DNA of 64,000 bases from Catenovulum adriaticum (GTDB lineage: Bacteria; Pseudomonadota; Gammaproteobacteria; Enterobacterales; Alteromonadaceae). Of this stretch, positions 26,848 to 37,900 are shown one piece after another (position 1 is the stretch's first letter; every line of letters starts with the position of its first letter). The DNA lies in assembly GCF_026725475.1 (NCBI RefSeq), contig NZ_CP109966.1, positions 248,001-312,000 of the forward strand, read 5' to 3'. The translations under genes and the position numbers were made by a program. The notes beneath the pieces were generated by a model that did not search any database, was not told the DNA's origin, and worked only from the letters and a program-made list of their open reading frames with translations.

Positions 26848-29217
26848 TTAGTTGTTTTCACGAATTTGCTGCATAAAATTAATTCTACCGCGCTCTAAAC
26901 CAGCTTTTAAAAACTTATATCTAAAATAAGCTGATGTGTGATCTTCATGAGTTGAAATTAATATTTGCCTGTCTTTAAACTCGTACCTAAGCAAATCGAT
27001 AAAAGCAGACATGTTTATTTCATCCATTGTTTGAACGGGATCATCAATAAGCATTAGATTGTTTTGAGCGTATTTATGATTTAAAGCAAGGGTAAATGCA
27101 ATGGAAAGAGCAGATAGCTGACCAGAACTCATAGAGAAGAGCGCATCAATGTCTGAACTAGATTGCTCTTTAAACGATATTGAGTCTCCAGTGTGGTCAA
27201 TGAACAATCCCAGACCTTGGCTATAGTTTTGTAGAAGTCTACCTGTATAGATATGGAATAAAATTTCGATTCCTTGTGATACATCTGTAATGTATTTTTT
27301 TATAGAGCTTGTATAAACATTTTTCAGTTTTTTTAATTGTTCGTAGTGGGTATTAACAGAAGCCAACTTTTTCTTCTGTAGCTCTAACTCTTTTTCTTTT
27401 ACTTGCAAGTTCTTGTATTGCGATAACAAGTAGCAGTATCTGATATAGGAATTTTTCAACTCTAGGTCATGTAAGGTTATTTCATCTAAGGCTTGTTCAC
27501 TGTTGGATAAAACTTCTTGAAACAAATAATCAAAGTCTTGTTCAATTAAGTCGTAATCAATATCTCGCATCAATCTATTAACTGTTTTCTTGAGTTGGCT
27601 GAGATTGTCAGATACATCAAGTTGAAAATCCTCAACGGCATATTCAGTAATATCGATATCGTATTGTTTATATTTGTTAACTAGCTGATGTAAATAAGAA
27701 ATTTGGTTGTCTTCCAATGCACAAATTTCTTCTATATATGCTTTTCTATCTTTAAATGATTCAATAAAATTTAGCAGATTAGACTTAATTGGTTGAATAT
27801 AATTATTGTTAATGGCATCGAGCTTTTTAGAGAAGTCTCCGCTTATTTTATTTAATTCATCACTTATTTTGATCTGTTGCTTTTCAAATTGTAAAATTAG
27901 TTCTTTATGAGATTCCCAAGGGTGACCACAAGTAGGACAAACTTCACCTTCTTTATTCGTTTGTTCGATCAATACCTTGTGCTCTTTTGTTAACTCCAAA
28001 TGTAAACTTTTAATAGAATTAAGAGTTTTTTCTAGTTGAGTGCTTGAGCTGTTTAAAGTCGATAGTGTTTGAATTTCAACTTTAAAGCTTTCTAAGCTAA
28101 TTTTTGGTAGAAACTCCACGAATAATTTCTCATTTGGAATTGCTTTGTTGTTCTCTATTGCTTGAATAACGCCAGAACTAATGCTGACCAGATAGTTTTC
28201 TGCCAGCGCCAATAAATTTAGCTGCTCTCTTAGGGAAGGTATTAGATGCAAACGATGACTAAATTGCAAAAGAGGTGACAATGCTCGATCTGTATCACCG
28301 CCTTGTTTTTTGTTATAAATAGCTAATTCAGTTTTAAGCTTTAAATTGTATCTATAGTCTTTAAATGTTTGTTTTCTAGCTATTAAATATCTTAATCGTG
28401 ATAGTTCACTATCTTCTGTTAACCAAGACCGTAAAATACTAACGTTATCTGAAAGCTGCTCGCTATCCCAAGGAAGCTCCTTTATATTAATTAACCTTTT
28501 ATATTCAACAGGTTCTGGTAGTGAGGACAGCTGTTGTTTTTCCTTGATTATTTGATTTTCTAGATTGTTAATATTATCATCGACCCTTCTTCCCCTAAGC
28601 TTACTCAGTAGTCTCATGGCTGAAGCAATTTTGTCTTCCTTTGCTTGAAACTCAGCGACATTAAATAAATGGTTAATTTTGTCTTGTTTATCGGTGTGGT
28701 TAGATTTCAGTATTAAGGTATTATCTTCTTGCTGGATATAGTGCATGACCGCATAGTTTTTTAGAAAATTATCTCCAAATATATTTTCAATAAACTGTTT
28801 ATTATTTTCGACTAATTTCCAGCCATTAGTGCTTTTTTTGTATAAGTCAAACTGACCATCTGAAACTCTCCTATTGCTGTTTAGAGCAGCGGCAGAAGCT
28901 TCCCTCTTAATTATTATTGTTTCGGAACTATTTGTTAGTTCCACTTCAACAGTTAGACTTTCGTTACTTTTTGCATCTTTAAAAAGTAGTGGGTGCCGAC
29001 CAAAGTTCTTTCTTTGATTTTCAACTGTTCGATCCCAACGAATATAGCGCTCTACTTTTCCTGTTAGTAGTAATTCTAAAGCATCAAAAAATGTTGTTTT
29101 TCCAAAGCCATTCGGCCCGTCCAATAAAGATAAATTATCACTTTCAATATTGACTGTTTTTGTTCTGAAAGCTTTGAAGTTACTTAACGTCACTCTACGT
29201 AACTTGAACTTATTCAT
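26848..29217 (-). CDS. SMC/RecF-like ABC ATPase of an ABC-three-component (ABC-3C) system
   Basis: ATPase of the SMC/Rad50/RecF class, 789 aa. It has Walker A (GPNGFGKTT, about 34-42) after the NFKAF motif typical of RecF/RecN-type proteins. Long coiled coils surround a zinc-hook CPTCGHPW (about residue 430), and the C-terminal part has the ABC signature SSGQLSA and Walker B LMLIDDPVQTMD. The gene is last of a three-gene minus-strand operon and overlaps the middle gene by 8 bp. In ABC-3C systems (described in comparative genomics of conflict systems by the Aravind group) such an ATPase works with a middle component and a third protein carrying effector-type domains. A DNA-sensing or DNA-processing role is inferred from the family. 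Confidence 0.85.
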   Translation of the reverse strand: MNKFKLRRVTLSNFKAFRTKTVNIESDNLSLLDGPNGFGKTTFFDALELLLTGKVERYIRWDRTVENQRKNFGRHPLLFKDAKSNESLTVEVELTNSSETIIIKREASAAALNSNRRVSDGQFDLYKKSTNGWKLVENNKQFIENIFGDNFLKNYAVMHYIQQEDNTLILKSNHTDKQDKINHLFNVAEFQAKEDKIASAMRLLSKLRGRRVDDNINNLENQIIKEKQQLSSLPEPVEYKRLINIKELPWDSEQLSDNVSILRSWLTEDSELSRLRYLIARKQTFKDYRYNLKLKTELAIYNKKQGGDTDRALSPLLQFSHRLHLIPSLREQLNLLALAENYLVSISSGVIQAIENNKAIPNEKLFVEFLPKISLESFKVEIQTLSTLNSSSTQLEKTLNSIKSLHLELTKEHKVLIEQTNKEGEVCPTCGHPWESHKELILQFEKQQIKISDELNKISGDFSKKLDAINNNYIQPIKSNLLNFIESFKDRKAYIEEICALEDNQISYLHQLVNKYKQYDIDITEYAVEDFQLDVSDNLSQLKKTVNRLMRDIDYDLIEQDFDYLFQEVLSNSEQALDEITLHDLELKNSYIRYCYLLSQYKNLQVKEKELELQKKKLASVNTHYEQLKKLKNVYTSSIKKYITDVSQGIEILFHIYTGRLLQNYSQGLGLFIDHTGDSISFKEQSSSDIDALFSMSSGQLSALSIAFTLALNHKYAQNNLMLIDDPVQTMDEINMSAFIDLLRYEFKDRQILISTHEDHTSAYFRYKFLKAGLERGRINFMQQIRENN

Positions 29218-29896
29218 GTGGAACTGCTTTTTCCAATATATTAAGAAGCTCGTCTGGATCTAAATTATCAATATCTTTAATTTGCTTAAGCATATTTTCG
29301 TATTTGTTCAAAGTTTGATTGGCAACTTCCCCCTCAATCATCTCACTTAAATTGGTAAGCTGTTCATTCTCGGTTTGACTTAACGTAATAAAAGTCAACT
29401 TGATGCATATTCGATACAGTAGAGCTTGCCACCCCTCGTTGAAAAAGTCAGATAAGCTTTTATAACTTTCAAAAAAATCAGGTTTTAATGGTAGCTCACG
29501 AAAAGTGGAATTAATGCCAAGCATTTTTATTTGCTGGTATAACTCGTTCATTTCATTATGTGTATAGTACAGTATGTACTTTTTAAAGAAGTACAAATCT
29601 TCTTCAACTAGGTGTGCTGTCTTGATGTTTTCTTCAGTAAAGTTGTGGCACTCCCATAAACAAAGTAAGTTAATGTTTTTATCAAGAGCGTCGTCTGCGC
29701 ATAAACGTTTTGAATTCTTAAGTAAGTTAGACTGTATACCTTCTTCTAATAGCGAATCAGGTGAGCCTTGGTACACAAGCCAATAATCTTCAATTTTTTG
29801 AGATTTATATAGAATTGACTCAAAACGAATTTTGATTTCATTTTCTACTGGTTTGTAGTCAAATAACTCAAAAATCTTTGAAACTATTTCATTCAT
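29210..29896 (-). CDS. Probable middle component of the ABC-3C system
   Basis: A 228-aa acidic, mostly helical protein with no signal peptide or membrane segment. I recognise it by position and size, between the ABC ATPase (8-bp overlap downstream) and the 451-aa protein (8-bp overlap upstream), as the small middle component of ABC-3C systems, not by a motif. These overlaps imply translational coupling and a fixed stoichiometry. Confidence 0.6.
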   Translation of the reverse strand: MNEIVSKIFELFDYKPVENEIKIRFESILYKSQKIEDYWLVYQGSPDSLLEEGIQSNLLKNSKRLCADDALDKNINLLCLWECHNFTEENIKTAHLVEEDLYFFKKYILYYTHNEMNELYQQIKMLGINSTFRELPLKPDFFESYKSLSDFFNEGWQALLYRICIKLTFITLSQTENEQLTNLSEMIEGEVANQTLNKYENMLKQIKDIDNLDPDELLNILEKAVPHE

Positions 29897-31244
29897 CTAG
29901 CAATTCCTTAGCTTTGTCTCTGGATATTAAAGAAATTTTTTTGAAATTTAGAATTTTGTGTTGAGGGGATTGTTCATCGTCTAAAGCTGTATATTTAGAG
30001 CTTATGGATGGAGATAGAATATTTGGACGATCAATGAATTGATTGACCAAAAAGTCTCGCTCAAAAAATTGGTCTTCTTCTTGCGCCATACATGCTTCTA
30101 AAATTTCTTTGCATACATCGTCGCCGTAATCCTCATTCTCAAAGATAGCGGTAGGATAATATTTAACTTCACCTTGAAGCCAATAATTTCTGCCGCTATC
30201 ACCGTATACAATGTCATCATTGTTAATGCTCTTTAGTAAATTAAAAAAGCCACGTTTTAAATCGAGTTTATCGAAAGTACCGTTTTTATAATTGAGCATA
30301 CTGGTATTAGTGGTAGATATTTTTTTGTGCGGAACTATAGAAGAACTAAAACTGAGAATTTGTTGGTCATCGAGTAAGTTAATTTTACAAGCTAAATATG
30401 CTAGTTTTTCTAGTTTAGAGATGCTCAATTGAGGCTCTTGGTCTTGGCAAAACTCATTTAAACACTCCCCAAACTCAGCTTTCAGTAAAAACGTCCAATA
30501 TTTAGAGCTTTGATTCACTGATTCTTGAATATCTTGGTTTAACGCCTCTAGAAGTACAGCAAAGGCTACTCTTTTGTCATAGGCTGTTTGGTTCTGTGGT
30601 AACCCTTTTTCTTGTATGTCACTATGAATAGCAATTACTAGAGTGCAGATGATTTCTTCTAAGTATGTACGGTTTAATTCTAAGTACCTTGGTTCCAGTT
30701 TATATTCGTCTGCATTAAGTGTAGATAAGGCTTTCTTTAGCATCACTTCTATAAGTTGATTTATTTCACTTAAAGGGCAATGTGCTTTTTCGCTATTATC
30801 GTCATATATGTATTTGTAGATTTGGCTATCAGGATAGTCATCACTAAATGTTTCAGGAATACTTCTCAATGGAGTTGAAACATGAAAGTAAGCCTGACTT
30901 CCCTGACATTCAACAAGTTTGTTTTTTTGTTTGTCAAAGTCTTCTTTGTAACTAGAGAAAAGGTCGTCTCGTTTTGCTTTAACTTGATGAAGAGATACAA
31001 CAAGATCATTTCTGAGTATTGCAAAGTCATCTAAACTATCTATTTGAAGCTCATAATTTTGTACGTCAGTTACATTGTCAGCGATTAGCTTTAAACAGTG
31101 TAAAAGTGCGACTTTTCCTTGATATATAAAACCGCTGTAGCTTGAGATCGCTGAGTGTGGCGCAGTGTTAGAAATAATGTGTACTTCCTTGTATAGCTCT
31201 AATTGATATATAGTTATAAATAAGTGGAGGTATGTCAACACCAA
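29889..31244 (-). CDS. Third ABC-3C component with a possible PD-(D/E)xK-like nuclease N-terminus
   Basis: First gene of the operon, 451 aa. The N-terminal SSYSGFIYQGKVALLHCLKLI, then LQIDSLDDFAI and SLHQVKAK, resemble the start of DUF4297/Cap4-like nuclease domains. In those, an Asp and a QxK form the metal-binding core of a restriction-endonuclease fold. The rest (from about residue 200) is helical and unrecognised, probably the part that docks on the ATPase complex. The first about 24 residues (MVLTYLHLFITIYQ...) do not look native. AAGGAAG lies within them just before the ATT ATT TCT codons near 31178, so the true start may be downstream at a rare ATT codon. Nuclease activity is inferred from motif likeness. 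Confidence 0.65.
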   Translation of the reverse strand: MVLTYLHLFITIYQLELYKEVHIISNTAPHSAISSYSGFIYQGKVALLHCLKLIADNVTDVQNYELQIDSLDDFAILRNDLVVSLHQVKAKRDDLFSSYKEDFDKQKNKLVECQGSQAYFHVSTPLRSIPETFSDDYPDSQIYKYIYDDNSEKAHCPLSEINQLIEVMLKKALSTLNADEYKLEPRYLELNRTYLEEIICTLVIAIHSDIQEKGLPQNQTAYDKRVAFAVLLEALNQDIQESVNQSSKYWTFLLKAEFGECLNEFCQDQEPQLSISKLEKLAYLACKINLLDDQQILSFSSSIVPHKKISTTNTSMLNYKNGTFDKLDLKRGFFNLLKSINNDDIVYGDSGRNYWLQGEVKYYPTAIFENEDYGDDVCKEILEACMAQEEDQFFERDFLVNQFIDRPNILSPSISSKYTALDDEQSPQHKILNFKKISLISRDKAKELLDE

Positions 31245-31612
31245 TGGTTATGCCTCACTATTTTTGAACTACTGAGCTGGATAAATGACTTTTATTGATT
31301 TTGGCCGCCCTTAGGATATTTACGTTAACACTTAATGGGGCAGAGGCGAGTCAGAAAATTGGGGGCCGGTCTTGCTTGTTGCTTCTATTGAATTAGCTTT
31401 GTCTAAATATTGTTTGGATAGGTGGAGCCAAACGAATATCCTAATAATTATATAAAATATGCACAAATGTTGGGTGCGCCTCCGGCTTACCACAACCTAC
31501 CAAAGATGCAAAATTTGAGCTGGTTAAAGGTCTGTTTAACACCTGCCAACTGACATTGTAAATTAATGAGCTAATTTCCGTTTCTGGCACATACGTCAAC
31601 ATCACTCACTAA
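31245..31612. other. Intergenic stretch before the ABC-3C operon, no gene seen
   Basis: It should contain the promoter for the minus-strand operon, but I see no confident -35/-10 pair. A phrase near 31490 loosely repeats one near 12022. Confidence 0.4.
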
Positions 31613-31645
31613 ACAAGGTAGCCAAAACTGGCTACCTTGTTTGTT
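31613..31645. terminator. Bidirectional intrinsic terminator
   Basis: The stem AACAAGGTAGCC / GGCTACCTTGTT has a short AAAACT loop and T/A-rich flanks on both sides. It ends the minus-strand GH32-like operon whose last stop codon is at 31656. Confidence 0.85.
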
Positions 31646-31655
31646 TTTACAATAG

Positions 31656-34600
31656 CTATAAAGCGATTCGGGATAGTTCGCTAACTTCTAACATGCCTTT
31701 TTTCGCCTTTATACCGACTGTGTAATCTTTGAGTTGATATAAACGAAATGTGAGCGCTTTATCTTCATTTATATAGAGCGAGCCGATGCCATTAACTGGA
31801 TCAGAATAAAGTTGCAGTTTAATACCGTTTCTAGGGTTTAGGTTAACTTTAACATCCGCTAAAACCGTACGTACGCTGTTAATCTTTTGTATTAAAGTAA
31901 CTGTGTTTTTACGACTGTTTAAAAGCAGCTTATAGGTACTTTTCTCGCTTTTATTACGCAGTAAAATCGCGAGTTTTGCATTCGGGTTTTTACTTTTGCT
32001 CGAGAATTCCAATAAGTTTTTATTGGCATGGGCAGCGAAAAACGTTTTTTGTTTAGGTCGCAATTTTAAGTTGGAATCACTTTGACCCTTCAACGGCAAG
32101 GTATTTTTGAACTGCGCCTTCAATCTATCCGGAAATTTAACCGCTAATTCACCATTTGGTTTTTTATGCAGTTGGTGCATGATTAAATCGCCACCCCATT
32201 GCGCTGCGGCGCCATCATTGCGGCCATCTGTATGTGGTACCCAACCAAACAATAGGCGCTCGTTTTCAGGCCCAGCTGAACGGGCTGCATAAAAATAGCG
32301 GCCATCGAGTGCATCCCAATCTGGTTTAACCCATTGGTTATTTTGCTTAATTAAATATTTAACAACAGGTGATTCACTGCGTTGGTCGGAATAAACCACA
32401 AATGGCGTATCAGCAAGCTCAAAGTACTCTGGTACTTCTAAATTTAATGGCGAGTTTTCGGTATATAGAGGTGCTTGCGCAGTCCAGCTGGCTAAGTCGG
32501 TTGAAGTATATAAACCAATCGCAGCTTGGTTGTTGTAGCGTGAAGTGATCAGCATCCAATAACGTTGCTCGTCTTCATTCCAAAATACAAATGGGTCACG
32601 GAAATCATAATCGCTATAGCCATTTGAACCTGTGAATGTATGTTCATTAATGGTTTGCCAATTTTTCAATGTATTGTCAGTCGCAACGGCATGCATCACA
32701 GCTTCAACCGGATAGTGGTTTTTATTGTGGCCGGTATAAAATAAATGATATTGACCGTTTTGGTCTTTCATTACACTGCCTGAACCAGTCCATTGATCTT
32801 GCACGGTATGGTCGCCCGATGCGGCTAAAACTTCCTCAGTAAACGTACCCGTTAGTAAATCATCTGTTTTAGATAAATACCAAGAATGATAAGCCGAGTT
32901 TTGCAAGTAGTAGATATAAAACTCTCCGTTTTCATAATACGGATTCGCATCCCCCATGTTCAGTTGCAATGCTACTTTATGGCCGTCAATTTGGCTGACA
33001 ATAGATGAGGTGAGTGGGGCAACCGCGGCTTTATCGGCTTGACGAATTTCATCGACTAAAATAAAGGGTAAACTACCATCGTTTACTGTATTGTCATGTT
33101 GGTCAATAATTTCAATCACAGCTTGTTGACCGAATAATCCGCTTGTATCCCACGAAGTCCAATTTAGCTCTGTTTCTAAGCCGTTACCGGTAGCATGGCG
33201 AACAATTTTGCCGTTGACTCTAAGCACAACTGCGGTTGCATTGTCAGACGCAAACGTATTTGTACCGCCTGCGGTTAATAGATTAATGTAAGGTTGTGTA
33301 ATGGTGAATTCGGGCGAAATTAATTGTCCTGTCGCTTCGCCACCGTACCAAGTGCCTGTCGTATCGGCGTTGTTTGCATAACCTTGGCCATAACTGGCAA
33401 AAATGCGATCACCCACATGGTTAGCGATACCGTCTGCCCATAAACCACCGTCAAAACGGATGAAATCACCTGTCGCTAGAAAGTTATGTTGATGATAGGC
33501 ATCATACCCACCACAACAAAATTCAAAACCGGCGATATGTTGTTGCGGGTGGTTTAAGCGCGAGAAGGCTGCTTCACCTGCAAGCTCTGGCGATTCGTAA
33601 ATCAATTCAGCGGCTAGGTTAACGACACTGTCTGCATCGGGGGTTACAACTGGGCTATCTGCTGCACGGAAGTCATCAGCTAAAAGATACGGTAGAGTAT
33701 TATCTGATTTGTCATCAGGGTGGATATCGATAAATCTAAGTTGTGCGGTGTTACCGAAAAATTCGCTGACGTCCCAACTGGCCCAACTGAGTTTGTTTGC
33801 TTGGTTATTCCCACTGGCGTGTCGAACTATTGCGCCATCCACTAAAAGTACAACAGAGGTTGCGTTAGCCGCGTCAAACCGGTTGCTGCCACCGCCTACT
33901 AAAAAATTAATAAAATTATGATTAATGGTAAATTCAGGGCTATCTAATGTGCCGGTTGCTTCGCCACCAAGTTGTGCAATATTACCCTGCTCATCAATTG
34001 CACCGTCACCGTAACTTGAAAATATCCGCTGGCCAATTGCTCCACTTATGTCAGCAGCCCAAAAACCACCATCTAATTTGTTAAAGTCAGCTGTTGCATT
34101 GGTAAAACCATGAGCTGCATATGTACCGGCACCTGCACAACAAAATTCGAAATCAGCTAAATTATCGGGCGTGAACAGTGCTACGCCGGCATTAGCTGGG
34201 TTAACCCAGTTAGCGATAGAAGGTTCTACGGCTGCCGCGTTATCAGCCCTAAATTCGTCTGCCAGTAAATACGCAAGTGAGGTATCAGAACCATCGGCAG
34301 GATGCATATCTAAAAATAAGATGTATGCATTTTGGTCAATAAATTCGCTAACGTCCCACGTTTGCCAATCTAACTGGTTTTCAATGTTTTGGCCGCTGGC
34401 ATGGCGCTCCCATTCTCCATTAACGACTAATACAACTGAGGTTGCATTGATGTGGTCAAAGCGGTTGCTGCCGCCGCCTACTTTAAAGTTAATGTAGTTT
34501 TGTTCTATTGTGAATTCTGGGCTTCTTATTGAACCCGTTGCATGCCAACCGATATGCTCTGGTGTGTTGTCCCATTCACCTTCGTAGCCATCACCATAAC

Positions 34601-34895
34601 TGACGAATGCTCTGTCTCCGATTGAGCCTGCAATGCCAGCTGCCCATTGACCGCCATCGAGTTTGACAAAATCACCGCTTGCTTGGCTGAAGCCATGTTT
34701 TTGGTAAGAATCGAACCCACCACAGCAAAATTCAAAGCCAGAAATGTTTTGCCAAGGTTCGGCAGGTCTAAAAAACAGGTTAGTGCCTGATTGCTCCGGA
34801 TTTTCCGTTATAGGTATCTCGGCTAATGCAGCTGTTGAGTATAAGCTGCTGCTAAAAAGAATACCCATTAATAAGTGAGTGTTGTTTTTTTTCAT
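31656..34895 (-). CDS. Secreted GH32-like glycosidase with three N-terminal beta-sandwich modules (downstream tandem copy)
   Basis: 1079 aa with a signal peptide (ends TAALA). Three modules of about 190 residues fill residues about 30-620. Each begins with a conserved FEFCC Cys-Cys pair and has LDGG.WA, IGDR.F.SYGDG, SPEFTI, VGGGSN and TSVVLLV. The catalytic part (about 640-960) is a divergent five-blade propeller. GDANPYYENG corresponds to the GH32 nucleophile motif, DFRDPFVF carries the second Asp, and LEVPEYFEL probably carries the acid/base Glu. A beta-sandwich ends the protein. The catalytic half and third module are nearly identical to the neighbour at 34961, the rest is diverged. It follows that gene by 65 bp containing a hairpin and is likely cotranscribed. 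It could act on another furanoside than fructan. Confidence 0.85.
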   Translation of the reverse strand: MKKNNTHLLMGILFSSSLYSTAALAEIPITENPEQSGTNLFFRPAEPWQNISGFEFCCGGFDSYQKHGFSQASGDFVKLDGGQWAAGIAGSIGDRAFVSYGDGYEGEWDNTPEHIGWHATGSIRSPEFTIEQNYINFKVGGGSNRFDHINATSVVLVVNGEWERHASGQNIENQLDWQTWDVSEFIDQNAYILFLDMHPADGSDTSLAYLLADEFRADNAAAVEPSIANWVNPANAGVALFTPDNLADFEFCCAGAGTYAAHGFTNATADFNKLDGGFWAADISGAIGQRIFSSYGDGAIDEQGNIAQLGGEATGTLDSPEFTINHNFINFLVGGGSNRFDAANATSVVLLVDGAIVRHASGNNQANKLSWASWDVSEFFGNTAQLRFIDIHPDDKSDNTLPYLLADDFRAADSPVVTPDADSVVNLAAELIYESPELAGEAAFSRLNHPQQHIAGFEFCCGGYDAYHQHNFLATGDFIRFDGGLWADGIANHVGDRIFASYGQGYANNADTTGTWYGGEATGQLISPEFTITQPYINLLTAGGTNTFASDNATAVVLRVNGKIVRHATGNGLETELNWTSWDTSGLFGQQAVIEIIDQHDNTVNDGSLPFILVDEIRQADKAAVAPLTSSIVSQIDGHKVALQLNMGDANPYYENGEFYIYYLQNSAYHSWYLSKTDDLLTGTFTEEVLAASGDHTVQDQWTGSGSVMKDQNGQYHLFYTGHNKNHYPVEAVMHAVATDNTLKNWQTINEHTFTGSNGYSDYDFRDPFVFWNEDEQRYWMLITSRYNNQAAIGLYTSTDLASWTAQAPLYTENSPLNLEVPEYFELADTPFVVYSDQRSESPVVKYLIKQNNQWVKPDWDALDGRYFYAARSAGPENERLLFGWVPHTDGRNDGAAAQWGGDLIMHQLHKKPNGELAVKFPDRLKAQFKNTLPLKGQSDSNLKLRPKQKTFFAAHANKNLLEFSSKSKNPNAKLAILLRNKSEKSTYKLLLNSRKNTVTLIQKINSVRTVLADVKVNLNPRNGIKLQLYSDPVNGIGSLYINEDKALTFRLYQLKDYTVGIKAKKGMLEVSELSRIAL

Positions 34896-34918
34896 GCTTG
34901 TTTCCGTTTTGTGAATTA

Positions 34919-34948
34919 GGAGATTAGGTGATGGGACACCTAATCTCC
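34919..34948 (-). other. Perfect 12-bp intercistronic hairpin without U-tract
   Basis: GGAGATTAGGTG-ATGGGA-CACCTAATCTCC lies between the tandem GH32-like genes. No T-run follows on either strand, so it is more likely an mRNA processing or stabilising element, which could set unequal expression of the two genes, than a full terminator. Confidence 0.6.
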
Positions 34949-34960
34949 CTTTAGGAGGGG

Positions 34961-37900
34961 TTAATCGTTAAAGCGAGTAAAACCGCTAGCCGTGACATCA
35001 CGGTTTTCGCTAAATAGACCAATTTGATATTGGGCTAAATCATATAGGCGAAAACTGAGCGCCCGATAGTGGTTTAAGTAGACAGCACCCACACCCGATT
35101 GTGGATTGAGCCATAAATCAACATGTACTCCAGACTGCATGTTGAAAGGGATAGTGACGCTCGGGTTGGCCGTGTTTTGTTCATCGCCCGCAAAATAAAA
35201 CTTGGCTGTACTGCTAGTTGGGTCAAGTTTTAGGTATGCAAGTTTGTCCGCTTGTCCACTGACAGGTAATCTAAATTGAATGCCTGAAACTGCATCAGCT
35301 GAGGTGCTGGCAAGGTTAAACTGGATACGGTTAGGTTGCTCACTTGCCGCTAGGGTTAGTGCGCTATTTGCAGTTAAGGTTGCGGTGTTGTTTTGCAATT
35401 GCGCGTTACCTTGAGTCCAGCTTAAACTGAGTGGCATGCTGTTATCTAACTGGTTAATTAGTTTTTCTGGCATTTTTACAGCAAGTTCACCACTTGGGTG
35501 TTTATGCAACTGATGCACTAATAAATCACCACCCCAGCTTGGCGCTGCACCATCGTTTCGGCCGTCTGTGTGTGGTACCCAACCAAACAATAAACGCTCA
35601 CTTTCAGGCCCAGCTGAACGGGCTGCATAAAAATAGCGGCCGTCTAGTGCATCAAAGTTTGGTTTAACCCATTGGTTATTTTGCTTAATTAAATATTTAA
35701 CTACTGGCGACTCATTGCGTTGGTCGGAATAAACCACAAATGGCGTATCAGCAAATTCAAAATACTCTGGTACTTCTAAGTTTAATGGCGAAGTTTCAGC
35801 AAACAGTGGTGGTTGAGCGGTCCAACTGGCTAAGTCGGTTGAAGTATATAAACCAATAGCCGCTTGGTTGTTATAGCGTGAAGTAATCAGCATCCAATAA
35901 CGTTGCTCGTCTTCATTCCAAAATACAAATGGGTCGCGGAAATCATAATCGCTATAGCCATTTGAACCTGTGAATGTATGTTCATCAATGGTTTGCCAAT
36001 TTTTCAAGGTATTGTCAGTTGCAACGGCATGCATCACCGCTTCAACCGGATAGTGGTCTTTATTGTGGCCGGTATAAAATAAGTGATATTGACCGTTTTG
36101 GTCTTTCATTACACTACCAGAGCCAATCCATCTATCTTGTGCAGTACTGTCGCCAGACGCTGGGATAATTTCTTCGGAGAAAGTGCCTGTTAATAAATCG
36201 TCTGTTTTAGACAAATACCAAGAATGGTAAGCTGAGTTTTGCAAGTAGTAGATATAAAATTCGCCATTTTCATAATACGGATTCGCATCCCCCATATTCA
36301 GTTGCAATGCTACTTTATGGCCGTCAATTTGGCTGACAATAGACGAGGTGAGTGGGGCAACCGCGGCTTTATCGGCTTGACGAATTTCATCGACTAAAAT
36401 AAAGGGTAAACTACCATCGCTTACTGTATTGTCATGTTGGTCGATAATTTCAATCATAGCTTGTTGACCGATTAAAGAAGTTGTATCCCAAGAAACCCAT
36501 TCAAGTTCAGTTTCTAAGCCATTACCCGTAGATTGGCGAACAACTTTGCCGTTTACACGTAAAACAATTGCAGTTGCGTTGTCAGACTCAAAGGTATTTG
36601 TACCGCCTGCGGTTAATAGATTAATGTAAGGTTTTTCGATAGTAAATTTAGGAGATAATAGACGACCAGTCGCCTCCCAACCATACCAAGTGCCTGCCGT
36701 ATCGGCGTTGTTTGCATAACCTTGGCCATAACTGGCAAAAATGCGATCACCCACATTGTTAGCGATGCCGTCTGCCCACTGGCCGCCGTTAAACCTTACA
36801 AAATCACCATAGGCTAAAAAGTTAAAAGCATGGTATGTGTCATAGTTGAAACAGCAGTTCTCAAAACCTGCAATATGAGTCGTTGGAAATTTACTTGAGC
36901 TAAAGGCTGCTTGTCCTTCACTTGCGGGAGAGCTTGCGATTGGTGCGGCCGAATAATCTATTTCGCCTGATATATTTTGTGTGGCAGGAATATCTGCTGC
37001 GCGAAATTGATCGGCAAGTAAGTATGGAATGCTTGCATCTGAATTATCAGCAGGGTGGTAGTCTAATAAACGAACGCGTGCTGTTTGACCGATAAATTCG
37101 TCAACATCCCAGCTATGCCAAACTAAGTCTGTTGAGTTGTCGCCACTGGCCTGGCGGACGACTTGATTATTTATAATCAACAGAGCAGAGGTTGGATTGG
37201 CCGCATCAAACAGGTTGCTGCCGCCCCCTAATAAAAAGTTAATGTAGGATTTGTTAATTACAAATTCTGGTGAATCTAGGCTACCAGTGGCTTGCTCGCC
37301 TATAGGCTCAATACTGGTATCGTAGATATCTTGATACCCATCACCTGCACTGGAAAATACCCTGTCACCAATTGCGCCGTTGTAGTTAGCCGCCCATTGA
37401 CCACCATCTAAGTTAGCCAGATCGCTTACAACGTTGTCAAAATTGTGTTGGGAAAAACTATCATAACCTGCACAGCAAAACTCAAATCCGGCAATATCTT
37501 GTGTTGTATTATTGGCATTAACAAACAAAGCTTCGCCCACGAGTTCAGGTTGCACGTAATCTTGTGTGGTTGGCATTGCAGCAGCGAGATTTGCAGTTCT
37601 AAACTCATCCGCGAGTAAATAGGGAAGCACGTTGTCGACGCCATTATCAGAATGATTGTCAATTAAACGTATTGACGCTGTTTGGCCTTGTAGGTCGCTA
37701 ACATCCCAAGTGTGCCATGCAATTGCATTGTCACGGTTTTGCCCGGTCGCATGGCGCACAACTTGTCCGTTTAACAGCAATACAGCGGCTGTGGCGTTAG
37801 CGGTTGTGTAATTGTTATTGCCACCGCCAATTTTAAAATTGATGTAATCATTAATGATAGTGAATGTTGGGCTATCGATACTACCGGTTGCGTCATAACC

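Noticed and set aside
34919..34948. Hairpin as an intrinsic terminator of the upstream GH32-like gene
   Set aside because: No T-run follows the stem on the minus strand, so I list it as an intercistronic hairpin instead.
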